Source of the DNA: Marinoscillum pacificum
Lineage (GTDB): Bacteria; Bacteroidota; Bacteroidia; Cytophagales; Cyclobacteriaceae
Length of the DNA stretch: 64,000 nt
Assembly (NCBI RefSeq): GCF_024714495.1
Contig: NZ_JAMZMJ010000010.1
Span: 148,633 to 212,632 of the forward strand
Direction of reading: 5' to 3'
Shown one piece after another: positions 52,473 through 62,224 of this stretch (positions are counted from its first letter, which is position 1; each line of letters begins with the position of its first letter). The position numbers and the translations under genes were made by a program. The notes beneath the pieces were generated by a model. The model saw nothing but the letters and a program-made list of their open reading frames with translations. It searched no databases and was not told the origin of the DNA.

Positions 52473-55370
52473 ATGAAAGGGTACTTGGGAGCGATTTTTT
52501 GGCTCATTTTCGGTGCATTAAACACTGTAAATAGTCAGAATATTGAAGAAGCATTGTATGAGAATACCGAAATCAGAGGAACTCCCAGGCTTATTCATTA
52601 TAGCAGAGAAGACTTTTCAGGTGACCCTCAGATATGGGCCATGTGTCAGGACACAAACGGCATTCTTTATTTTGGCAACAATGACGGCACGCTTATTTTC
52701 GATGGAGCACGCTGGACCAAACTCACCTTACCAAATAACTCCTCCATTCGAAGCTTACTTTATAGCTCAGATGGAAAAGTTTATGCTGGTGGATTCAATG
52801 ATTTCGGAATAATCGAAAAAGACGATTTCGGGCAATACACATACAACTCTTACCTGGAAAAACTCCGAACGGAAGAACGCAACCTGGAGAATATCTGGGA
52901 CATTCATGAAGTTCAAAACCATATCATTTTTAGAAGTTTTGCGAGGCTAGTTGCCATCTCCGGCAATAAGGTGTTCACCATTCCGGCTGAAGGGTTCTAT
53001 TACTCCACAGTCATCAATGATCAACTTTATTTAGCAGATGGAGAAGGAATAAAACTATTGAACCTGGAAAGTTTCAGCTTCGAAACCATCATCCTATACT
53101 CGCAAATTTCCAATATATCTATCGCTGAGATCATACCTGGACCCGATGATTCCTCCATTAACATATTGACCAAACAAGGATCATCATTTCTTTTCGATAA
53201 GCATACCAAATCCGTTTCTCATTACAAGGATTATTTAGATCCTAACTCAAGTAATCAGCTAATCTCTGCCATCAAATCTTCTGGAGGCAATACCTACATT
53301 GGAACACTAAGCTCTCAAATCATCGTCCTTGATGAATCAGGAGAAATCATTAGCTCGCAAGATGATTTTCTAGAGCTTCAAGACAACACGGTTCTTAATT
53401 TGTTTGAGAGCGCAGAAGGCAACATTTGGGCATTGCTAAACAATGGGATTGACTGCATAAACATCACCTCTCCAGTCAGTATTTTGTTCGAAAACGCCTC
53501 GGTGTTTGATGTCATCATCCGAGACGAGAAGTTCTATGCGGCGACCAATCAAGGCGTATTTGTTTCGGATAAAATCGTCCAAAACCCTTATTTCGCAAAC
53601 CTCAATTTCAAAAAAATACCCGGATTGGAAGGGCAGACATGGACCATTCAGATACTGCATGATAAGATCATCTGCAGTCATGATGCTGGTCTATTCATAC
53701 TGGAAGAAACTGGAATCAAGCGAATCGAAGGAGCGAGAGGAGTTTGGAAGGTAATTCCAATCAGAGGTAGACCTGATCATTACTTTGTTTGTACTTATAC
53801 AGGCATCCACATGATGCAATATTCTCCAGAGAATGGATTTCAAATATTGTACCGGCTTGATGGATTCAATGAATCAAGCAGAGACATCATCCAAGGTGAG
53901 GAAGAAGGCTCCTTCTGGGTTTGTCACGGCTATAAAGGCGTTTTTAAGGTCCAACTTGACAAGAATTATCAAAATGTAATCGCTGTAGAAAGTTTTGAAG
54001 ATCGAGGACTGCCATCACCATTCAACATCAACGTGTTTGAATACCAGAACCAAATAGTATTCACGACCAATTCTGGGATTTACACCTATGATAATAAGCA
54101 AAACACCTTTGTCCCACATTCTAAACTCAATAACATCTTTGGCACTGATAAGAATGTTAGAAAACTTCTCACTTATCAGAATCAGACATGGTTTATACAC
54201 GATGATGAAGCTGGATATTTTGACAATAACAACACTGAGTTAAATAAAGGCCTCTTTCTAGAGCACAAAGGAACCTTCAATAGAGGAATGGAGTGCATCC
54301 TACCCATCAATAAAGAGAATGTGTTGATCGGAACTACAACAGGGTTATATGCATATGATCTTTCTTTAAAACAAATAGCAGATCAAAAAACAATACTCAA
54401 TAGCATCAGCTATAGAGCTCAGGATAAACGATCGAATGTTGCTTTGAAAGCAGACAACATTCATCTTCCTCATGATGCTACTGAGTTTCGGTTTGAATTT
54501 TCCGCACCAAGGCTAAAAGACCAAACAAGAGTAGAATACAGCTATAAACTAAATGGACTTAACAAAAACTGGTCGGAATGGAGTACCAACTCCACTGCGG
54601 GATTTTCAAGGCTGTATCCAGGCTCGTATTCATTCCAGGTTAAAGCCAGAAACTTAATTGGTCAACATGCAGAAATCGCCTCCTATAGCTTTTCTATTTT
54701 ACCAGTATGGTATCGAACAAAATGGGCTTATGGACTACTAACTGTTTTGATCATTGGTGGGATCGTATTAGCTCATCAACTAATCAATAATAAAATAGCC
54801 TCTGAAACAGAGAAAACCCGAAAAGAAGAGAAGAAAAAGCAGACTGTTCTGGAACTAGAGCTCCAGCAAATGAAGCTAGAGCGAGAAAAAGAACGAATTG
54901 AGCAAGACAAAAAAATTCTGGAAGAAGATGTAATCTTTAAAAGTAAAGAGCTGGCCAATTATACCATGCTGCTAGTAAGAAAGCGTGAATTACTTACTGA
55001 CCTTCGTGAAGATTTGAAAGATCTAAAAGAAGTTGCTAAGAATGAAAAATCCAGAAATCTTCTTCGAAATCTGGTTAGAAAAATTGGTATTCACCTAAAT
55101 GACGAGGAACATATTCATGTATTTGAGGCCAACTTTGAGCGAGTTCACCATGAGTTTTTCCAGGAGTTAAAAACGCATTTCCCAGACCTGACCTCTAAGG
55201 AACTAAGACTTTGTGCATTGGTCAAAATGAATCTTTCCAATAAGGAAATTGCTCCGATTCTAAACATTTCTTTAAGAGGTGTAGAAACTGCCAGATATCG
55301 TTTGAGAAAACGATTAGACCTGGAACATGAAGAAAACATGGTGGAGTTTTTGGAAAAGCTAGCTCCTTAA
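52473..55370 (+). CDS. Membrane-spanning PUL regulator (propeller, Y_Y_Y, LuxR-like HTH)
   Basis: A 965-residue regulator. A signal sequence (to about TVNSQ) is followed by a periplasmic beta-propeller of two-component-propeller type (about 40-650, repeats such as NGILYFGNNDGTLIFDGARW), a Y_Y_Y domain (about 665-745, FEFSAPRL, YSYKLNGLNKNWSEWS), one membrane helix (about 750-772), a long coiled coil (about 775-890, rich in E, K and Q), and a C-terminal LuxR/GerE-like helix-turn-helix (about 905-950, TSKELRLCALVKMNLSNKEI and the block to RLRKRLDL). There is no kinase or receiver domain, so it joins glycan sensing to DNA binding in one chain, like some SusR relatives. ATG at 52473 is chosen because it precedes the signal helix. 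It is divergent from GH5-GH128 and is the likely activator of this locus. Confidence 0.88.
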   Translation: MKGYLGAIFWLIFGALNTVNSQNIEEALYENTEIRGTPRLIHYSREDFSGDPQIWAMCQDTNGILYFGNNDGTLIFDGARWTKLTLPNNSSIRSLLYSSDGKVYAGGFNDFGIIEKDDFGQYTYNSYLEKLRTEERNLENIWDIHEVQNHIIFRSFARLVAISGNKVFTIPAEGFYYSTVINDQLYLADGEGIKLLNLESFSFETIILYSQISNISIAEIIPGPDDSSINILTKQGSSFLFDKHTKSVSHYKDYLDPNSSNQLISAIKSSGGNTYIGTLSSQIIVLDESGEIISSQDDFLELQDNTVLNLFESAEGNIWALLNNGIDCINITSPVSILFENASVFDVIIRDEKFYAATNQGVFVSDKIVQNPYFANLNFKKIPGLEGQTWTIQILHDKIICSHDAGLFILEETGIKRIEGARGVWKVIPIRGRPDHYFVCTYTGIHMMQYSPENGFQILYRLDGFNESSRDIIQGEEEGSFWVCHGYKGVFKVQLDKNYQNVIAVESFEDRGLPSPFNINVFEYQNQIVFTTNSGIYTYDNKQNTFVPHSKLNNIFGTDKNVRKLLTYQNQTWFIHDDEAGYFDNNNTELNKGLFLEHKGTFNRGMECILPINKENVLIGTTTGLYAYDLSLKQIADQKTILNSISYRAQDKRSNVALKADNIHLPHDATEFRFEFSAPRLKDQTRVEYSYKLNGLNKNWSEWSTNSTAGFSRLYPGSYSFQVKARNLIGQHAEIASYSFSILPVWYRTKWAYGLLTVLIIGGIVLAHQLINNKIASETEKTRKEEKKKQTVLELELQQMKLEREKERIEQDKKILEEDVIFKSKELANYTMLLVRKRELLTDLREDLKDLKEVAKNEKSRNLLRNLVRKIGIHLNDEEHIHVFEANFERVHHEFFQELKTHFPDLTSKELRLCALVKMNLSNKEIAPILNISLRGVETARYRLRKRLDLEHEENMVEFLEKLAP

Positions 55371-55389
55371 CCACATATTGCAGTCAACT

Positions 55390-55569
55390 ATGAACCCTAG
55401 AGCACTCAAATCATTAAGCTATTTTCTTGTTACAGTAGTAATGGGCATTAGTGCCGTATATTTTTACACTACCTGGAAACAAGGTGCGCCTAGATGGTAT
55501 TTCATGATCATGGCATTATCAATAGCCTTGTTACTTTCCTATAACCTCCTTACCAAAAGAAGGAAGTGA
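55390..55569 (+). CDS. Small membrane protein, hypothetical
   Basis: A 59-residue protein with two membrane helices (about 10-27 and 38-54, SYFLVTVVMGISAVYF and YFMIMALSIALLLSYNLL) and a basic end (TKRRK). Start ATG at 55390; a TTG at 55378 is an alternative. It follows the regulator by 19 bp and could be its co-transcribed partner. The stop abuts the stop of the convergent kinase gene. Function unknown. Confidence 0.55.
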   Translation: MNPRALKSLSYFLVTVVMGISAVYFYTTWKQGAPRWYFMIMALSIALLLSYNLLTKRRK

Positions 55570-57438
55570 TTACTTTGGGAAAGTCATGGTGAAAGTCACA
55601 TGACCATCCGCATTACTAGCCGAAATAGTGCCTCGATGTTCTTTCACTGCACTGAAAGCAAAATACAATCCTAAACCAGGGGATTCACTATCATCTTTTG
55701 TCGTAAAGAACGGATCAAACACTTTGAGCAGATCAGCTTCAGGAATAGCTGGACCACTATTTTCTATGGTCACAACCAACGATTTTTCCAGCTCCTTCAA
55801 AGCTATTCTTACAAACGCCTCATCAGGTGAAGATTGTCTTGCATAATAGAACGCATTCTCCAAGACCGATTTAATCGCATGATGAATACGGTTTGGGAAA
55901 CAAGTAAATCGAACGGACTCTACTTCCTGAATGAATTTTACATCACCCTTGCTAGATTCTTCCCTCAATGCGATTTTCACATTGTCGATTATCTCCACAA
56001 AGTCCACCTCTACGGGAGTTTTATCTGTATATGTAGCAATAATCAAAGCCTGAATAATTCGATTGATCTTGGCGATACTAAAACTTGACTCCTTTAGCAT
56101 GATCTGAATGTCATCCAATAGATCCTGATGCTTGTTATCATCAAATTCCATCTCTCCAAGATTTCTTTCAATCACCTGAAGGCCACCATTAAGAATATTG
56201 ATAGGGTTATTTAGCTCATGAGCTACTCCTGAGACAAACGAACCAATTGATGCCATTTTCTCAGATTGAATCAACTGTGATTGCGTTCCCTTGAGCTCTT
56301 TGATCGTATGCTGTAAGAGGTCATTCTTTTCTTGCAAAGCATCACTTTGAGTAGAGATTCGCTCATTCAATACTTTCAACTCATTATTTCGCTTGTTTCT
56401 TAAAACCAGCATACGGTAGGCCAAAAGCAATCCGAGAAAGAGAATGACAACACTAAGAACAAGAATGATTAAATAAAACTTACTCTCATGTTGACGTAGC
56501 TCGTAAAGCTGATTTTCCTTCTCGAGCAATTCTATCTTCCCCTCTTTCTCCTGCAGTTCATATAGCTTTTGAAAATTCGCAAGCTGAGTTGAAAGATCAT
56601 TTTTATAAAACGCCTTTAACTCTAAGATGTACTTACGTTGATTTTCTATAGCGTCCTTAAAATTCATCGAGAGCGTATCCGCAATAACATTCGTTTCTAG
56701 AAAGTCAAGCGGCCTTGGAACATCGTCTTCAGTGATATGTAGGGAGTCTCGCTTTATTAGATAGACTCTGCTCATTCTTTGATTTCCGAGCTTTTTATAC
56801 AGTGCACTTATAAAATTATAAGTAAAATATTGGGACGTTTTAGTTCCAGTTGAAATGCCTTTCTCTTCAAGTTCCAACATTCCTTGTAAAGCATTCTCAT
56901 ATTTTCCTTGATCTATTTGTAACCCTGCCAGCATAAGCAATGATGCCACAGGCACATCATCTGTTATCTCATACTGCCTAATGGCTTGTCTAAAGTATTT
57001 CTCTGCAGAATCTGGCAAAAACAGATTGAAATAAACATAACCGATCTGGTGGCTATTGACTTTCAACACTTCCAAATCCGTAGAATAATCAGGAATAAGC
57101 AAGGCATATCTCAACGCATCATGATATTGCTGAACGGTAGAATAAGCGGTAGACAATTTGGCTAATGCCTGACTAATACCCACCGAATCCTGATCGATTT
57201 TATATAAATCCAAAGCCGATTTGTATTGCTCTAAGGCTCTATCACTAAACTTTAAATCAAGGTATTCATCACCGAGTGTTAAATGCGCTTTTGCCTTAAT
57301 GGTAGAATCCCTAGAAGACTCAATAATCTTCTCATAGGCGGCAATTTTCACATCCAACAGACTATCGGGTAAATCAGCAATGGAATCTAACTGATAGGAG
57401 CCAACTAATGCATATAGTACCGTTACAAGGTTGAGCAT
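55570..57438 (-). CDS. TPR-containing sensor histidine kinase
   Basis: A 622-residue membrane sensor. Signal peptide (about 1-16), an array of TPR-like helical repeats in the periplasm (about 25-260), one membrane helix (about 315-338, YLIILVLSVVILFLGLLLAY), a coiled coil, then HisKA with VSGVAHELNNPINILNGG (His in AHELNNP) and an HATPase domain with VLENAFYYAR and ESPGLGLYFAF. The kinase is of the type with no attached receiver, so it needs a partner regulator elsewhere. ATG at 57438 is preferred over a TTG at 57456 because it gives a clean signal sequence. No response regulator is adjacent. Confidence 0.88.
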   Translation of the reverse strand: MLNLVTVLYALVGSYQLDSIADLPDSLLDVKIAAYEKIIESSRDSTIKAKAHLTLGDEYLDLKFSDRALEQYKSALDLYKIDQDSVGISQALAKLSTAYSTVQQYHDALRYALLIPDYSTDLEVLKVNSHQIGYVYFNLFLPDSAEKYFRQAIRQYEITDDVPVASLLMLAGLQIDQGKYENALQGMLELEEKGISTGTKTSQYFTYNFISALYKKLGNQRMSRVYLIKRDSLHITEDDVPRPLDFLETNVIADTLSMNFKDAIENQRKYILELKAFYKNDLSTQLANFQKLYELQEKEGKIELLEKENQLYELRQHESKFYLIILVLSVVILFLGLLLAYRMLVLRNKRNNELKVLNERISTQSDALQEKNDLLQHTIKELKGTQSQLIQSEKMASIGSFVSGVAHELNNPINILNGGLQVIERNLGEMEFDDNKHQDLLDDIQIMLKESSFSIAKINRIIQALIIATYTDKTPVEVDFVEIIDNVKIALREESSKGDVKFIQEVESVRFTCFPNRIHHAIKSVLENAFYYARQSSPDEAFVRIALKELEKSLVVTIENSGPAIPEADLLKVFDPFFTTKDDSESPGLGLYFAFSAVKEHRGTISASNADGHVTFTMTFPK

Positions 57439-57524
57439 AGGATGATAGGTGAGCAATTTAGCTAAACGGAATATAGCTCAAATAGAGTTTAAAAACCACA
57501 CCAATTCCACAGAGGGTAAGAAGT

Positions 57525-58136
57525 TTATTCAGTTGAGAAGAGGGTTCTGGTAGCTATACTACGTCCGAGTGTCACCTCATCTGCAAACTCCAATTCTCCT
57601 CCAACAGGGATTCCTCTGGCGATAGTAGACACCTTTACTCCTGTTGGTTTCAGCATTTTTGTGATATAAAAAGAAGTAGTATCTCCTTCCATTGTAGAAC
57701 TAAGGGCAAGAATGATTTCCTTAATTTCTCCTTCAGATTCTTTTACTCGCTCTATTAGCGAATCAATTTTGATGTTTTCAGGCCCTATCCCATCCATAGG
57801 AGATATACGTCCTCCCAAAACATGGAACAATCCATTGTATTGACCTGTATTTCGAATAGCAAGTACATCCGGAGTATCTTCCACCACACAAACCGTAGTG
57901 ACATCTCTGGAAGGAGTTTTGCAAGTGCACTCCTCAGTGTCAGCTATGATATGACACATGCCACAGTACTTGATCTTAGTGCGTAGGTCTTTTAAAGACT
58001 CAGCCAAAGAAAAAGTCTGGGTATCTGGTTGCTTCAATAAATGCAATGCCAGACGCAATGCACTTTTACGTCCGATACCGGGCAGCTTGGATATCTCCTC
58101 CACTGCCTGTTCAACCAACTTAGATGGATAATCCAT
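57525..58136 (-). CDS. recR: Recombination protein RecR
   Basis: A 203-residue RecR. It carries a helix-hairpin-helix ([20 protein letters not shown]), a four-cysteine zinc finger ([16 protein letters not shown]), and a Toprim domain with [13 protein letters not shown] and [20 protein letters not shown]. RecR works with RecO and RecF to load RecA at gaps. Length and all domains are normal. It is 2 bp downstream of clpS on the same strand. Confidence 0.97.
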   Translation of the reverse strand: MDYPSKLVEQAVEEISKLPGIGRKSALRLALHLLKQPDTQTFSLAESLKDLRTKIKYCGMCHIIADTEECTCKTPSRDVTTVCVVEDTPDVLAIRNTGQYNGLFHVLGGRISPMDGIGPENIKIDSLIERVKESEGEIKEIILALSSTMEGDTTSFYITKMLKPTGVKVSTIARGIPVGGELEFADEVTLGRSIATRTLFSTE

Positions 58137-58138
58137 AC

Positions 58139-58432
58139 TTATTCGATAGTCGCAGAAATCCCTGCATCAGTAATACCTTCTTTCATCGGCTTTAGTTCAT
58201 TGAACGAACCATTTTTTACCGAGCACTTTCCTTTGTAGTGAATCAGATAAGTACACTGTTCTGCTTGCTGTACGTCGTGTTTGCACACCTTGATGAGCGT
58301 ATTGATCACATGATCAAACGTATTGAAGTTGTCATTGTGAACAACCAGATTCTTCAAATCATCTTGTCCATAATCTTCCTCAACTTCAACTAACTCTTCT
58401 ACTTCAGGTGCAAATTCCATTTCTAGCATCAT
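58139..58432 (-). CDS. clpS: ATP-dependent Clp protease adaptor ClpS
   Basis: A 97-residue ClpS that delivers N-degron substrates to ClpAP. The core [20 protein letters not shown] (DD/DN metal- and substrate-pocket region) and the later [19 protein letters not shown] strand are clear. The N-terminal extension is very acidic ([15 protein letters not shown]), which is common for the flexible ClpS arm. Two adjacent ATGs at the start. It stands 2 bp upstream of recR and 76 bp from the divergent symporter gene. Confidence 0.93.
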   Translation of the reverse strand: MMLEMEFAPEVEELVEVEEDYGQDDLKNLVVHNDNFNTFDHVINTLIKVCKHDVQQAEQCTYLIHYKGKCSVKNGSFNELKPMKEGITDAGISATIE

Positions 58433-58508
58433 ACTGCAAAATTAGTGTATGTGATTTATTTGCCACAATTTTGAGCGTTTTTGTATACGCTAACTATTAG
58501 ATAATCAA

Positions 58509-59945
58509 ATGAGTCCGGTAATTGTTGGGAGTATTGTTTTTGGTTACTTCTTGGTTTTGATCACGATATCATGGCTTACTTCACGTAATTCTTCAGATGG
58601 AGATTTTTACAACGCCAATCGTCAATCCCCCTGGTATCTGGTAGCATTCGGCATGATTGGCGCCTCCTTATCGGGTGTCACCTTCATTTCTGTACCCGGA
58701 GAAGTGGGCAATAGCAACTTTTATTACTTCCAGGTAGTTCTCGGATATCTAGTTGGCTATTGGGTGATCGCCAAACTACTTCTCCCACTCTATTACAAAC
58801 TCAATCTGGTTTCTATTTACACTTACCTGGAGCAGCGATTTGGCTTCTGGTCCTATAAATCTGGTGCGTTCTTCTTTTTATTGAGCAGAATCATCGGATC
58901 ATCCTTCAGACTCTTCCTGGTAGCTGGGGTTCTACAGATCTCGTTCTTTGATGCATTTGATCTTCCTTTCTGGGTATCGGTTCTGGTAACAATTGTACTG
59001 ATTTGGGTATATACTTTCAGAGGTGGCATCAAGACGATTGTTTGGACAGACACCTTGCAAACAGCATTTATGCTGGCAGCGGTAATGATCAGTATTTTCT
59101 TTATCAAAGATGAACTCAACTGGACCTGGAGTGAATTAACCACCAACATGACATCCGATCCACGCTTCACCATGTTCAACTGGGACTGGCAAAGTGGCAA
59201 AAACTTCTTCAAGCAATTCATTTCGGGTGCATTCATAGCCATCGTGATGACCGGACTGGACCAAGACATGATGCAAAAGAATTTGACGTGTCGGACTCTT
59301 TCTGATGCTCAGAAAAACGTATTTTGGTTTTGTATCATCCTGGTAATTGCCAATTTCTTATTTCTGAGCTTGGGATTACTACAGTTTCAGTTTGCCGAAC
59401 ACATCGGAATGACGATTCCTGAGAGAACAGATTATTTGTTCCCTGAGCTAGCGATTAATCATTTCCCAACGATCGGAGCAGTTATTTTCTTATTAGGTAT
59501 TACAGCTGCTGCTTATTCCAGCGCAGATTCTGCACTGACGGCAATGACCACTTCATTTTGCGTGGATTTTCTAGGCTTCACTCCTGCTAATTATCATGAA
59601 AAGAAAACCATCAGAAAAATCGTTCACCTGGCCTTTTCATTAGTTCTCTTCATTGTCATTTTGGTTTTTCAAGCCATCAATGATCAGAGCGTCATCACAG
59701 CAGTATTTGTAGCTGCTGGATATACTTATGGACCACTATTAGGAATGTTTGCCCTGGGCATGTTCACTAAAATTAATGTGAAAGACCATCTGGTGCCAGT
59801 AGTAACAATCCTATCACCGATTCTTTCTTACATTATTAATATCAATTCCGCAGCATGGTTTGGCGGCTACAAATTTGGGTTTGAGATTTTGATTCTAAAC
59901 GGACTGTTAACGTTTATTGGGCTCATTCTAATTAAAAAATCATAA
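58509..59945 (+). CDS. Sodium:solute symporter (SSS family)
   Basis: A 478-residue transporter with about 13 membrane helices. The N-terminus is YFLVLITISWLTSRNSSDGD with YNANRQSPWYLVAFGMIGAS and GVTFISVPGEVG, as in SSS family members; GITAAAYSSADSALTAMTTS is the sodium-site helix with two serines. Substrates in this family include sugars, amino acids, sialic acid and choline; none is suggested by the surroundings. The stop is overlapped by 6 bp by the convergent ATL gene. Confidence 0.92.
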   Translation: MSPVIVGSIVFGYFLVLITISWLTSRNSSDGDFYNANRQSPWYLVAFGMIGASLSGVTFISVPGEVGNSNFYYFQVVLGYLVGYWVIAKLLLPLYYKLNLVSIYTYLEQRFGFWSYKSGAFFFLLSRIIGSSFRLFLVAGVLQISFFDAFDLPFWVSVLVTIVLIWVYTFRGGIKTIVWTDTLQTAFMLAAVMISIFFIKDELNWTWSELTTNMTSDPRFTMFNWDWQSGKNFFKQFISGAFIAIVMTGLDQDMMQKNLTCRTLSDAQKNVFWFCIILVIANFLFLSLGLLQFQFAEHIGMTIPERTDYLFPELAINHFPTIGAVIFLLGITAAAYSSADSALTAMTTSFCVDFLGFTPANYHEKKTIRKIVHLAFSLVLFIVILVFQAINDQSVITAVFVAAGYTYGPLLGMFALGMFTKINVKDHLVPVVTILSPILSYIININSAAWFGGYKFGFEILILNGLLTFIGLILIKKS

Positions 59946-60281
59946 TCCCAGCTCAATCATTGGATCCCAAAAAACCTCACTGAATTTCTGAATCTGATCA
60001 TTTTCAATTGTTATTCCTTCCGCTTCCAATCGTTCTTGCATGACATTCGGACCGCCATTAAAATGAATCTTTCCTGAAAGCACACCAATTCGATTGACCA
60101 CCCGATGTGCAGGTATCGTTGGATCTGAATGAGCGGCATTCATGGCCCAGCCCACCATTCTTGCGCTACGCTTCAATCCTAAATAATTCGCAATAGCTCC
60201 ATAGGAAGTTGCCCTGCCCTCTGGGATCAATTTGACAACCTCATAAACATCCTGAAAAAAGCTAGATTTAGAATCTGTCAT
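59940..60281 (-). CDS. MGMT-like alkyltransferase-like protein (ATL), no reactive Cys
   Basis: A 113-residue DNA repair protein of the O6-alkylguanine family. The DNA-binding helix (EGRATSYGAIANYLGLKRSA) and the flank of the active site are present, but the usual PCHRV reads PAHRV, with Ala58 in place of the methyl-accepting cysteine. ATL proteins bind O6-alkylguanine without repairing it directly and hand the damage to nucleotide excision repair. The length matches stand-alone ATLs. It overlaps the symporter gene end by 6 bp and is divergent from the SDR gene. Confidence 0.9.
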   Translation of the reverse strand: MTDSKSSFFQDVYEVVKLIPEGRATSYGAIANYLGLKRSARMVGWAMNAAHSDPTIPAHRVVNRIGVLSGKIHFNGGPNVMQERLEAEGITIENDQIQKFSEVFWDPMIELGL

Positions 60282-60325
60282 AACTTAGCGTTCAATATTG
60301 AGTTGTAAATATAAAAGAGCAAGCC

Positions 60326-61000
60326 ATGGCTAAAAACATATTCATCACCGGAGCAACAGGAAACTTAGGAACAGCAGTTGTAGATTTTCTTTTTCAAGAA
60401 GGATATCAACTCATTGGAACCACACGATCATCCACAGCTACAGAGGAAAAAATCGATCTGTATGAATGTGATCTTACTGACGAAGAATCCGTGGCAGAAT
60501 GCTTTAGCAAGATTAAATCGAATTACGATCAGTTAGATGGAGCGGTATTGTTAGCAGGTGGATTTGGAATGGGATCTATCCTAAATTCCAGCAAAGAAGA
60601 TGTATTGAAGCAATACACGCTCAACTTCATGACCGCCTATCTCACTAGCAGAGAATGCGTAAAATGGATGAATGAAACTGGTGGTGGTAAAATCATTTTC
60701 ACTGGTTCAAAACCAGCAGCAGAAGGTGACGGATCAGGCGTTTTGCCTTACGCACTAGCGAAATCATCGGTGATCGATCTTGCAGAATTAATTAACTCTG
60801 ATGGTGATCTGAACAACATTCAAGCTTCGGTAATTGTGCCAAGCATCATTGACACTCCTCCAAATCGGGAAGCAATGCCAGACAGCAACTTCAGTGACTG
60901 GGTGACTCCAGAAGCAATAGCTCAGAACATTGGTCACTTACTTTCAGATAGTGCTTCTAGCTTGAGAAACACCATCCTAAAACTTTATAATAACGCCTAA
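60326..61000 (+). CDS. Short-chain dehydrogenase/reductase
   Basis: A 224-residue classical SDR. The nucleotide site is TGATGNLG (8-15), the substrate region has LLAGGFGMG, Ser128 (FTGSKP) and the catalytic Tyr142-x3-Lys146 (PYALAKSSV). Substrate unknown. It converges with the DUF3299-like gene, overlapping by 4 bp. Confidence 0.9.
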   Translation: MAKNIFITGATGNLGTAVVDFLFQEGYQLIGTTRSSTATEEKIDLYECDLTDEESVAECFSKIKSNYDQLDGAVLLAGGFGMGSILNSSKEDVLKQYTLNFMTAYLTSRECVKWMNETGGGKIIFTGSKPAAEGDGSGVLPYALAKSSVIDLAELINSDGDLNNIQASVIVPSIIDTPPNREAMPDSNFSDWVTPEAIAQNIGHLLSDSASSLRNTILKLYNNA

Positions 61001-61419
61001 TCCAGGAGCTCTACTTCGGCATCCTCAAACACATAGAATAAATGCAGTGGATCCTGATCATTTAACTTCAGGGTTCCTGTTACCCGAACTCGAACGTCCT
61101 TGTAAGTCACTGGTTCTTTGGTGTAAACTTCAGCAACAGTCTCTGGACCTGCATTTCCACAGAAAAAACAGTTGTTGTAAGGAAACCTTGATAGCACGAA
61201 ATAATCCTGTTCTACACTTTGTTGCAGGGGAATGGTATAGCCCTCAATAGAAACAACCTTTCCTTCAAACGACTTTAGTTCATCAGAGAAAACAGGCACA
61301 TCAAACGACTCTCCGAGCATGTCATCATAGCTCGATTTGATTTCTATGTTTTGCAGTGTATCCCAACCGTTAAACGTTCCAAACCACCAACCAACAAAAA
61401 CTAAAAGCACTTTTAACAT
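60997..61419 (-). CDS. DUF3299-like secreted protein
   Basis: A 140-residue protein with a short N-terminal hydrophobic segment (LKVLLVFVGWWFG). The core matches the DUF3299 pattern: GKVVSIEGYTIPLQQ, DYFVLSRFPYNNCFFCGNAG with a CxxC pair, and VRVRVTGTLKLND ... LHLFYVFEDAEV. Domains of this sort are small OB-like folds in the periplasm; a role in metal or redox chemistry is suggested by the CFFC pair but unproven. It is a single-gene unit. Confidence 0.75.
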   Translation of the reverse strand: MLKVLLVFVGWWFGTFNGWDTLQNIEIKSSYDDMLGESFDVPVFSDELKSFEGKVVSIEGYTIPLQQSVEQDYFVLSRFPYNNCFFCGNAGPETVAEVYTKEPVTYKDVRVRVTGTLKLNDQDPLHLFYVFEDAEVELLD

Positions 61420-61510
61420 AAAAATTCAATTTTGACAACCAAAACTATGCAATAACCCGTTAGTAGGAGAGTTTACTGAGTTATAAAGTTTTCGCTAGAT
61501 TTAAGCCACT

Positions 61511-62224
61511 ATGAGTTCTATCATCGACACCAAAAACCTAAAAAAGCAATACGTAATGGGCAGTGAAACGATTCACGCCCTCAAAGATATTTCTATTCAG
61601 ATCAATCAAGGAGAGTATGTAGCCTTCATGGGACCATCAGGTTCTGGTAAGTCTACGCTCATGAACATCATTGGTTGTTTGGATACTCCTACTTCAGGAA
61701 CGTACGTATTGAACAACAATGACGTAAGCGACCTTACGGAGAACGAGCTTGCAGAAATTCGAAATAAGGAAATCGGATTCGTATTCCAAACATTCAACTT
61801 GTTGCCAAGAGCATCATCAATAGAAAACGTGTCTCTACCTCTTGTTTATGCAGGTTATGGTAAGGACGACAGAGATGAAATGGCACTCAAAGCACTTGAT
61901 GGTGTAGGTCTTGCAGAAAGAGCTTATCATAAGCCAAATGAGCTTTCTGGTGGTCAAAGACAAAGGGTAGCTATTGCAAGAGCACTGGTAAATAACCCAA
62001 GTATCATCCTAGCCGATGAGCCTACTGGAAACCTGGATTCCAAAACTTCCTACCAGATCATGGACCTTTTTGCGGAATTGCACAGAAAAGGTAACACGAT
62101 CATCATGGTAACTCATGAAGAGGATATTGCAGAATACTCTCACCGTATCATCAGGCTACGTGATGGCCTTATCGAGTCTGATGTTGTCAACGAAAATGTA
62201 AGGACTGCCACCCCCGTTTTATGA
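61511..62224 (+). CDS. ABC transporter ATP-binding protein (LolD/MacB-like)
   Basis: A 237-residue ATPase. Walker A is [10 protein letters not shown]-loop [18 protein letters not shown], signature [15 protein letters not shown], Walker [16 protein letters not shown] and the switch TIIMVTHE. The FNLLPR-type Q-loop and NLDSKTS block are typical of the MacB/LolD/FtsE group that powers lipoprotein release or macrolide/peptide export through MacB-type permeases. No permease is adjacent; the permease must be elsewhere. Its stop overlaps the start of the next gene by 4 bp (ATGA). Confidence 0.92.
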   Translation: MSSIIDTKNLKKQYVMGSETIHALKDISIQINQGEYVAFMGPSGSGKSTLMNIIGCLDTPTSGTYVLNNNDVSDLTENELAEIRNKEIGFVFQTFNLLPRASSIENVSLPLVYAGYGKDDRDEMALKALDGVGLAERAYHKPNELSGGQRQRVAIARALVNNPSIILADEPTGNLDSKTSYQIMDLFAELHRKGNTIIMVTHEEDIAEYSHRIIRLRDGLIESDVVNENVRTATPVL

